From NCBI GenBank assembly GCA_037447655.1, contig JBBHKE010003181.1:147495-159747 (forward strand): 12,253 nt of DNA. Direction: 5' to 3'. The translations under genes were made by a program, and so were the position numbers. Origin of the DNA: Zygnema cylindricum. Lineage: Eukaryota; Streptophyta; Zygnematophyceae; Zygnematales; Zygnemataceae. The notes under the pieces are model-generated. The model was given only the letters and a program-made list of their open reading frames with translations. It had not been told where the DNA came from and searched no databases. Shown piece by piece: positions 6,615 through 12,253 of the stretch; position 1 is the first letter of the stretch, and each line of letters opens with the position of its first letter.

Positions 6615-7004
6615 TAGTGTTGGGTATCGAGGACCACTTGCCGATATTCGATATGTACCGAATTTTAGGTACCCGATAATCGATATATCGCTTCGATATA
6701 TCATTTATCGAAATATCGCGATATATTGCCGATATATCGCCGATATATCGTATCGACGATATATCGAAAATGAAAATTTTAAATTTTTTTCAGCTAAGCT
6801 CCAATTGGAAATTCCGATACGATTTTCGTCGTTTTTCACAGTTTTTCCCCACAGTTTTCGTACTCTCACTGCGGACGAAACGTACATATATGCGATAATT
6901 TATGTTGGTCCCGGTACGATATATCGAGGAATCTGTTCAATCGATATTCGATATATCGAATATTGAAATTATCGCGATATGAAACTACCCGATACCCAAC
7001 AATA
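6615..7004. mobile_element. hAT-type MITE, 390 bp, non-autonomous
   Basis: The ends are 15-bp terminal inverted repeats, TAGTGTTGGGTATCG at the left and CGATACCCAACAATA at the right, with one mismatch. An 8-bp direct duplication flanks them. These are hAT features. No transposase is encoded, so it would have been moved by an element elsewhere. Subterminal sequence is crowded with ATATCG strings. The palindrome CGATATATCG occurs six times, four in the left half and two in the right, and could be a transposase binding site. The centre (about 6776-6900) lacks it. The near-perfect duplication suggests insertion more recent than the surrounding repeats. Confidence 0.88.
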
Positions 7005-7012
7005 GATCTTAC
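7005..7012. repeat. Target site duplication, right (GATCTTAC)
   Basis: Exact copy of 6607-6614 immediately outside the right terminal inverted repeat of the MITE. Confidence 0.85.
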
Positions 7013-7197
7013 TTACATTAGACTACGTTCTACCACGTGTCTCATCATAGGCCACTGAAAAATACATTTGTTATCGACACTAGTCAGAATGATAAACTCT
7101 AATTCCGACAGGCAGGGAACTGTTGCTTATCGACCAAAATCGATTACGGTATTTCACGATTTCAGTATACTATAATATAATAGTAAAAAAAATAGCT

Positions 7198-7299
7198 CGC
7201 GATATTATTGATATCGACCAAAAGAAGGCAGATAGAATTAACAGAATTCGCGATATTACCAATTTTGACCAAAAACATGCAGATAGTTTATAGGTAAGT
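7198..7299 (+). repeat. Tandem duplication, 51-bp unit, two copies
   Basis: The units start at 7198 and 7249 with CGCGATATTA and share GACCAAAA and GCAGATAG at the same offsets. By eye 30 of the first 38 positions agree. A weaker third relative (TATCGACCAAAATCG near 7128) lies upstream. No coding function is seen in 7013-7310. Confidence 0.7.
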
Positions 7300-7310
7300 T
7301 CAGAAGTGGC

Positions 7311-8064
7311 GATCGGGTACTCGAATTCGTTTGCCCGTGTCGGATCCGAAACAAATTCGGGTGCCAAATTTTAAGGGGCTGGCCACTGATTAAAAAAAAA
7401 AAAAAACAAATTTGGTACGGCCAAGTAAGCAAAAAACAAAAAACAAAAAAATTGAAGGTTTTATAAGTACGTTCTACTATAGAACTCTATAGTACAATTG
7501 TGTTCATAATATACAACACTATTGTACTTTGTACTCTTTGTATCGTGGAAGGTATGAGGGTGATGTACCATTAATTTTGTAATTATTTGATACGTGCGGG
7601 TACGGGTAGTTGCGAGAATTTGAGTTAACTTGTTTTTCTGTAAACGCGTATCAGGTACTGGGTAACAATTTGGGAGCATGACATAACGCTGACAGATTTC
7701 GGGTGTTCAGATTTTGAAAACAAAAAGTCACATTCGGGTATTGGAAATTTTGACTTTTGCGACCTTTGGGTAAGGTACGTATTTCTTGTACGTCAATATC
7801 GTTGTGATCGATATATCATGAATATCGATCATTCCATAAATGTCGTCAAAATGTTGATTATCGAAGCCCATAAAATAATACATAATGATGATCGCAACCG
7901 GGTACCTGAATTTGTATGTGATCCATACCAATTCCGTATCTGGCCGGCCACGTCGGATCCGTAACGGATTCGGGGGCCAAAATTTGGGGGCTGACTGGAT
8001 TCGGCTAGGTGATCCAAAAACGAAAAAACAAAAAATTGGGTACGACCAGATTCGAGTACTCGAT
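7311..8064. repeat. Composite repeat with GGTAC-rich ends, unclassified
   Basis: ATCGGGTACTCGAAT at 7312-7326 matches the reverse complement of 8050-8064 at 14 of 15 positions, like terminal inverted repeats. The left part (7311-7426) and right part (7891-8051) also share blocks in direct order. These are CGGGTAC..GAATT, GTCGGATCCG, ATTCGGG.GCCAAA, GGGGCTG, an A-rich run, and GGTACG.CCA. The middle holds further diverged strings such as ATTCGGGTATTGG. A long A-run lies at 7391-7406. No target duplication was found and no protein is encoded. It may be one MITE with repeated ends or two related insertions. Confidence 0.45.
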
Positions 8065-8568
8065 TGCAGCCTCTGCCCCCAACACGGTTAGATTCAAATC
8101 GATACCCCCAATTTATTAAACGTTTAGAGGCAGTTTGAACGTTTTAAATTTGAGCTTAAACATTTTCCACATGTTAAACTCGGTGTTTGGTTTACAAATT
8201 TTAAAGCAAACATTAGTGTACCTGATTGTTTGGGAAAATTTATTTTGATGATTGTTTTTTTTGATATTATTGTTAATTTTTTCCCAAAATTAAGTCAAAA
8301 TTGCTCAAAGTACAGTAACATTAGAAGTCGTGCAATTTTGTTCCATGTTTCATTTTTTTGTTCTATGTTTTTTCCTAAAATATGCTGTTAGATTTTTCAA
8401 AAATGTACATGACATTCAAACACGTAAATTACAATCACCATATGTACGCTTATCAGTTACCCGTACACATAGTGCATGTACGAAAGTACTGTAAAGTTAA
8501 ACATTAAAAGCCTAGTTATAGTTACACCTTAAATCGCTATTAGGGTTAATAAAATTTTCGCCACTCAA
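8065..8568. other. AT-rich DNA, no gene seen
   Basis: There is no coding signal. Runs of AAATTTT type and several GTAC strings (8405, 8443, 8463, 8478 and 8487, approximately) are the only notable content. It could be decayed repeat. Confidence 0.55.
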
Positions 8569-8694
8569 AACATCTTTTCTCCGTACACACTTGTCCGATT
8601 TTCAATTTCAGACCAATCGGAAGTCGATAATCTTAATTTTCGATGGCAACCATCATATCCACAATCGGACATGTGTGTAAGGAGAAAAAATGTT
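8569..8694. mobile_element. 126-bp inverted repeat, MITE-like
   Basis: The 32-nt arm 8569-8600 pairs with 8663-8694 at 29 of 32 positions. The ends are AACAT and ATGTT, and the arms share TTTCTCC.TACACAC.TGTCCGATT. The 62-nt spacer contains a smaller hairpin, GATGG CAA CCATC (8642-8654). Size and long arms suit a small MITE. No target duplication is visible, so the true ends may lie slightly inside or outside. Confidence 0.65.
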
Positions 8695-8822
8695 ATAAGA
8701 GACAAAAAAAACATTAACACAAAAAGCGATTCACATTGTAGCGTTAAGACTGACTTTAAAAAACAAATGTAAAACACTATTAATTGGCACTATATATTGG
8801 CACTGCTGTACCAACACCAACT

Positions 8823-8945
8823 CATTTTCTAGGGTTTTTGTTTTCGAACATGAAGAAAGTTCTTTGCCATAAAATAGTGTGATGAACGACCATTTTCTGA
8901 GGTTTTCATTTTCGATGATGACGAAGTTCTTCATAGAATGGGACA
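8823..8945 (+). repeat. Diverged tandem duplication, about 68-bp unit
   Basis: Units start CATTTTCT at 8823 and 8891. Each continues with GGTTTT, TTTTCGA, GAAG.AAGTTCTT or a close variant, and AT-AAAT or ATAGAAT. Small indels separate them. A minus-strand open frame across this stretch is explained by the repeat. Confidence 0.55.
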
Positions 8946-9250
8946 AACTACGCTTAGAAAGTGACGAATGATCGTTTACGTGATTTTTATTTATTTTGAG
9001 TTGCATTTCAGCGATATCATGTGCAACTTTTGAATCGGCACCATTGGATATTTTTATTAATATTACCCTATGATTATATCAAATAGATAGGTTTCTCAAA
9101 TTAGGAATAGAGATTCAAAGCGCGTGGAAATTGCCAAAAAGGCAGCCGTACAAGGAAGGCAGCGTCATCCATGGCCAAAAGGTTGAAAAGGTAAATGTCT
9201 ACAAATGTCACATAAAATTATGCGACATCAATGACAATTTTGAGCAATCA
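8946..9250. other. No gene seen
   Basis: Only short chance frames occur. The end (9190-9250) contains several short TGTCAC and CGACAT strings similar in style to the hairpin repeat that follows. Confidence 0.5.
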
Positions 9251-9330
9251 GGTGCGTCATCACAGATTGTAGATGTTGACAATTGTCACGGGCATTGTCA
9301 ACGTATACAATCTTCACACCCTTAAGTAAC
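9251..9330 (+). repeat. Hairpin-containing direct repeat, left copy
   Basis: GGTGCGTCAT to AAGTAAC matches 10850-10926 across its whole length. Shared strings include ACAGATTGTAG, GTCACGG.CATTG and GACGTATACAATC or a close variant. Inside, 9264-9284 is the reverse complement of 9293-9313 at 18 of 21 positions, so it folds into a strong stem. The origin is unknown; it resembles the end of a non-autonomous DNA element. Confidence 0.65.
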
Positions 9331-9600
9331 CAATATTTTTTGATAGGGTACGGCTCCATGTGGCTAAGGGTACGTCCCCGTGTATTTAATTATCTATTTT
9401 TTTTTGTCTTTTTGCCCTTAAATTCAAGGAAACTTGACAAAAACTTTAACCGTACGAGAAAATCATTTTTACCAAAGTAGAGTGAACGTCAATTCATACT
9501 TTGGATGTACGGCGTGTTTGTCGTCATGTGAACGCATTTTGGCGTTTTCCCCATTTCGACCTTCGGGCAAGAGACTCTAGACTTAAAAAAAACTTCATCC
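9331..9600. other. No gene seen; inverted GTAC-containing strings
   Basis: GGGTACGG...CCATGTGG.TAAGGGTACGTCCCC (9346-9377) has diverged inverted counterparts, GGGGACGTACCCTAAG at 10301-10316 and CATGGAGACGCACCCT near 11828. A plus frame of 101 codons starts at 9501 but has no recognised domain. Confidence 0.4.
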
Positions 9601-9625
9601 AAAATCACCTCGAGAGGGTGATTTT
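9601..9625. repeat. CTCG-centred hairpin
   Basis: AAAATCACC 9601-9609 pairs perfectly with GGTGATTTT 9617-9625 around TCGAGAG. The stem and loop closely resemble the palindrome at 11545-11570. Confidence 0.75.
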
Positions 9626-10014
9626 AGTTGAACTACCGCCCAAATTGCGGATGAAAAATGAACCACGCACGCGCCACACGATTTGTAAATTTTTTGGACG
9701 AGGGAGAGTCCTCGCTATTTTTATCCGTGCCCGTCACGCTCTATGTACGGAAAAAACTTTACAGGGTTCTCGGATTTCCACTTGCATTCATGGGTCCTTT
9801 GCATAATTTTTTGTCGTCATTGCCTCTCCTCTCTCCCTCTCACACTATCGCTTGTATCTCAATTTTTTTAGAATGAGACACGACAATATTGGTATAAAAT
9901 GAAAGATCTTTAATTTTTTTTTTTAATTTTGTTAGGTTTTTATTTAATGGCAAGTCGAGTGAGAAAAGTAGAAAAAGCGAAATTGGGAAACCATGGCGGA
10001 AAGTTCTTGAATCC

Positions 10015-10051
10015 GTGACGTCGGCGTTGTCACAAGTGAGCACGACGTCAC
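10015..10051. promoter_or_regulatory. Inverted pair of TGACGTC (CRE/bZIP-type) motifs
   Basis: GTGACGTC 10015-10022 and GACGTCAC 10044-10051 are exact reverse complements 21 nt apart. TGACGTCA-type sites are bound by plant bZIP factors of the TGA class. No gene is next to them, so a regulatory role is only a possibility; the pair may simply be another hairpin of a repeat. Confidence 0.3.
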
Positions 10052-10095
10052 AATGTCACCAAACCCTAAACATCTGGAATTTCACAAAAATCTAG

Positions 10096-10192
10096 ACGTC
10101 TACAACTGTCGATGTTTTTGTTAGCGTCACCAATCGTCTGAAATTTCTTAGTCGCCTTCAATCGTCACAAAGTTGTACCTACGTCTACAACT
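10096..10192 (+). repeat. Duplicated ACGTCTACAACT motif with stem-loop
   Basis: The 12-mer occurs at 10096-10107 and 10181-10192. The second copy also pairs with AGTTGTA at 10171-10177 through TACAACT 10186-10192. TCAATCGTCACAAAGT beside it resembles the end of the 10850-10926 repeat. Confidence 0.5.
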
Positions 10193-10306
10193 TCACATGT
10201 CAAAGTTCTGATTTCATTTTCGCACATTGGGACGCTCTTCAAAGTAGTACGGAGAATCTTCACCATAGTCCAAAATATTTTATCAAAGTACCGATTACAT
10301 GGGGAC

Positions 10307-10437
10307 GTACCCTAAGTTCGAGTTTTTTATGTCGTTTTCCTTTCAAACTTAGCGCCGTACTGCCTAGGTTGCAACCGTACGAAGAAATCGAAAATTTGTA
10401 GAGTTCAATTTCCGTCATTCTCGAACTTAGGATGTAC
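10307..10437. repeat. Inverted repeat with 12-bp perfect arms
   Basis: CCTAAGTTCGAG 10311-10322 is the exact reverse complement of CTCGAACTTAGG 10420-10431. Both arms are flanked outward by GTAC (10307-10310 and 10434-10437). The roughly 100-nt interior has two more GTAC sites. The string CCCTAAGTTCG recurs near 11803. It encodes nothing recognised. Confidence 0.6.
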
Positions 10438-10849
10438 GAAAATTTGTCGTCTTTGTTTTTCTTACCTACTTTCATGCCATCTTCAAACTTATCATAAACC
10501 ACGTCGGCAATGTGTTTTGAGCAAAGTAAAACTGTTTACTCAAATAGGAAAACATACTCCCACGTGTGAAAAGTTTTCAAAAGTTTTTGACGACTGAAAA
10601 AATTAACGGGTCGTTCGTCTTTGTCCGCATGCACCTTACATGGGGTCTCGACGATGCAGTGTTATATAGAATAAAATGAAAAATCTGCGAAGTTGGAAAA
10701 TCTGCGAAGTCATTACGCAAAGGCATGTTGTATAGCCACGGCTGCAAGGCTGTACGTCTACGATGTCACACAATGACATGCGACAAACCAAATCGCTTCA
10801 AAAATTACGATGTGTCTTGCGACGCCCTTCAAAAAGTTTCGAAAAATAC
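10438..10849. other. No gene seen; one short tandem repeat
   Basis: AAAATCTGCGAAGT is duplicated at 10680-10693 and 10697-10710. Nothing else is supported. A minus-strand frame ending in this stretch is low-complexity Lys/Ser-rich text without a known domain. Confidence 0.5.
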
Positions 10850-10926
10850 GGTGCGGCATGACAGATTGTAGTTGACAGCCGTCACGGACATTGTTGACGT
10901 ATACAATCGTCACAAAGTGAAGTAAC
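10850..10926 (+). repeat. Hairpin-containing direct repeat, right copy
   Basis: Partner of 9251-9330, about 1.6 kb downstream in the same orientation. The inverted arms are shortened: GATTGTAGTTGACA faces GTTGACGTATACAATC with an indel. The first copy is therefore nearer the original fold. Confidence 0.65.
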
Positions 10927-11493
10927 AATTTCAGTAAACACATAGTGACACCTGAAATCCGGGTCCGCTGGTTCTGCGCTAAAAATCAAAGTTTGGGTAT
11001 TTTCGCATGTAACCGAAACTTAGTCTTGCTACTTTGTTTTTTAGCGAAGATTTTCCGTACAGATTTCAGAGCATTCGGTTGTAAACGCAAATAACTTGTC
11101 ACTTAAAAAGTGACTTACGTAGACGTGTACGAAGAATTGTGACATATGAAGTGGTTCATAAAATGAGGCGAAATTTCCACTCGCCTTCAATTTGAGGCGT
11201 TTCTCCGCACGCTGTACAATTTTTTTGACTTCGTAATGTCCGTACGCCACATTGTGGACATGTCGAAACCCTAAAATGCCTTTCGCTGTCGTACAGAATT
11301 TGCGGTTTCGTTTATCGTCTTCCCACTTGCCGACAGGTGGCCAATATTTTTCATACGCCGTATGTGTGAAGACACGTGTTTTTGAGAGAGACGGCCCCTG
11401 TACGGATCAGCGCACGTAAAACATTACGCACAGGCTGGAAACGTGTAGTGTATTTTTTTTTTGGTACTCCCGCACAAAAATTGTAAAAAACTT
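10927..11493. other. No gene seen
   Basis: There are only short frames on both strands. The stretch is rich in GTAC strings (11055, 11126, 11213, 11240, 11290 and 11399, approximately). It looks like further decayed repeat. Confidence 0.5.
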
Positions 11494-11570
11494 CAGACAC
11501 GTGCGACAGTGTCTGCCTATTCGATCAACTTATTGGACTTTGTTTCAAATCACCTCGCGAGGTGATTTGA
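11494..11570. repeat. Two hairpins, one a perfect 26-bp palindrome
   Basis: CAGACAC 11494-11500 pairs with GTGTCTG 11509-11515. Then 11545-11570 is a perfect palindrome of 26 bp with no loop, centred on CCTCG|CGAGG. Its half, TCAAATCACCTCG, matches the arm at 9601-9611. The pairing of a small hairpin followed by a CTCG-centred one mirrors 6301-6365. Confidence 0.8.
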
Positions 11571-11862
11571 TGTAAAGTTTGAACATGTGTTGAAAGGACG
11601 CGAAAGTGGGTCGAAATGCGCTAAACGACAAATTGTATCGCGCTAGAAGACAAACTGTTGTACGTATAAAGTTTCAGGGTAACGCAACTTGTACGGTGGT
11701 ATTTTATATTTTTTTGGTACTGCTGCGGATTTTCTCGTTTTTTTCTAAGTTATGGAGGAAAATGACAGAAAATAACTGTAACTTAAGCACATGCGAAAAT
11801 ACCCTAAGTTCGCTAACTTTCAAGTACATGGAGACGCACCCTCAACATTACGGTTTCTCAAC
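11571..11862. other. No gene seen
   Basis: A 95-codon plus frame starting at 11606 has no recognised domain. One part (RAR..8 residues..FQG) lines up with RAR..8..LQG encoded near 9733-9774, hinting at a shared but decayed repeat. Confidence 0.4.
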
Positions 11863-11961
11863 GTGTCACGCTATCGCATATGTTGTCGTTTAGGAAAGCG
11901 TACGAAACAACGCTTATCTTTTCCGGTGGGACGCTTTTTTCGCGTCCCGACAGCGTGACAC
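11863..11961. repeat. Nested inverted repeat (cruciform-like)
   Basis: GTGTCACGCT 11863-11872 is the exact reverse complement of AGCGTGACAC 11952-11961. Just inside the right arm, GGGACGC 11928-11934 pairs with GCGTCCC 11942-11948 around a T-rich loop. Further AGCG/CGCT strings lie between. The structure would form a branched fold. Confidence 0.65.
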
Positions 11962-12253
11962 ATTGAAATATGTTCCGATGTTTTTCCCCCTTAGTTCAGT
12001 TATTGTACGAAGTTTTTATTTCCTTTTTCGAAAGACCAAAAGTACAGATTCCTTGTCTTCCTATTGGTTTTCACGTGGTTCGGTCTTTTTTGAAAACGAT
12101 TCTGACTCAAAATCGATTCCCATAAATGTCGGTGATAAAAACAACCGGCCGTTTGACGAATTGATATTAACTCTTGAACCGAATCTCATTCCACGGGGTT
12201 GGATCTTACGGGTACAGATACGGTAGTACAGATTTTGCATATTATCATGGGAC
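11962..12253. other. No gene seen at the right edge
   Basis: An 87-codon frame starting with TTG at 11963 has no domain. GTACAGAT occurs three times (about 12042, 12212 and 12227), two of them close together. A weak inverted pair AAAGACC/GGTCTTT lies near 12029-12092. Confidence 0.5.

Noticed and set aside
9501-9806. 101-codon frame as a gene
   Set aside because: No recognised domain. It spans a perfect hairpin (9601-9625) and repeat sequence, so it is better explained as decayed repeat.
10260-10502. 80-codon minus-strand frame as a gene
   Set aside because: It runs through the inverted repeat 10307-10437 and shows no known domain.
9188-10935. CRISPR array from repeated short motifs
   Set aside because: Repeats are few, diverged and irregularly spaced, and the sequence is eukaryotic.
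11928-11948. Terminator-like hairpin with T-rich loop
   Set aside because: The T-run is in the loop, no gene precedes it, and the context is eukaryotic.
11606-12226. Two plus-strand frames (95 and 87 codons) as genes
   Set aside because: No domain, low-complexity hydrophobic text, and the first overlaps the nested inverted repeat at 11863.

Overview
The window reads as repeat-rich, gene-poor nuclear DNA of a land plant. No intact host gene could be supported. The best clue to the host is a plant-type primer binding site in a Ty1/copia retrotransposon. It complements the anticodon arm of initiator tRNA-Met, and its last base fits the plant tRNA rather than the animal one. A tRNA-derived SINE, a hAT-type MITE and several older inverted or direct repeats agree with a eukaryotic, probably plant, intergenic region. 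The species cannot be named from sequence alone.

Layout. Positions 1-1454 are AT-rich and hold no convincing gene. Positions 1455-1720 form a concentric inverted repeat with GC-rich and AT-rich palindromes at its centre. Positions 1882-2925 are a two-copy direct repeat flanking a decayed, coding-like segment. A minus-strand SINE lies at about 2978-3213, and a cluster of hairpins at 3315-3400. A copia element with two LTRs occupies 3489-6153. It holds gag with a zinc knuckle, a protease remnant with Asp changed to Asn, and an integrase N-terminus cut off right at the 3' LTR. It has several stops and frameshifts and lacks reverse transcriptase and RNase H. A second copy of the coding-like segment follows at 6154-6457. 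A 390-bp hAT MITE with a perfect 8-bp target duplication sits at 6615-7004.

From 7013 to the end no protein-coding gene was recognised. That stretch holds tandem duplications, a 126-bp inverted repeat (8569-8694), a duplicated hairpin block (9251-9330 and 10850-10926) and many perfect palindromes. The tetranucleotide GTAC is unusually frequent there.

The genes do not work together as a system. The region is a graveyard of mobile elements. The most unusual points are the gag start codon lying inside the primer binding site, the unrecognised coding-like repeat whose two copies differ largely at third codon positions, and the recurrence of one CCTCG/CGAGG-centred hairpin at four separate places.
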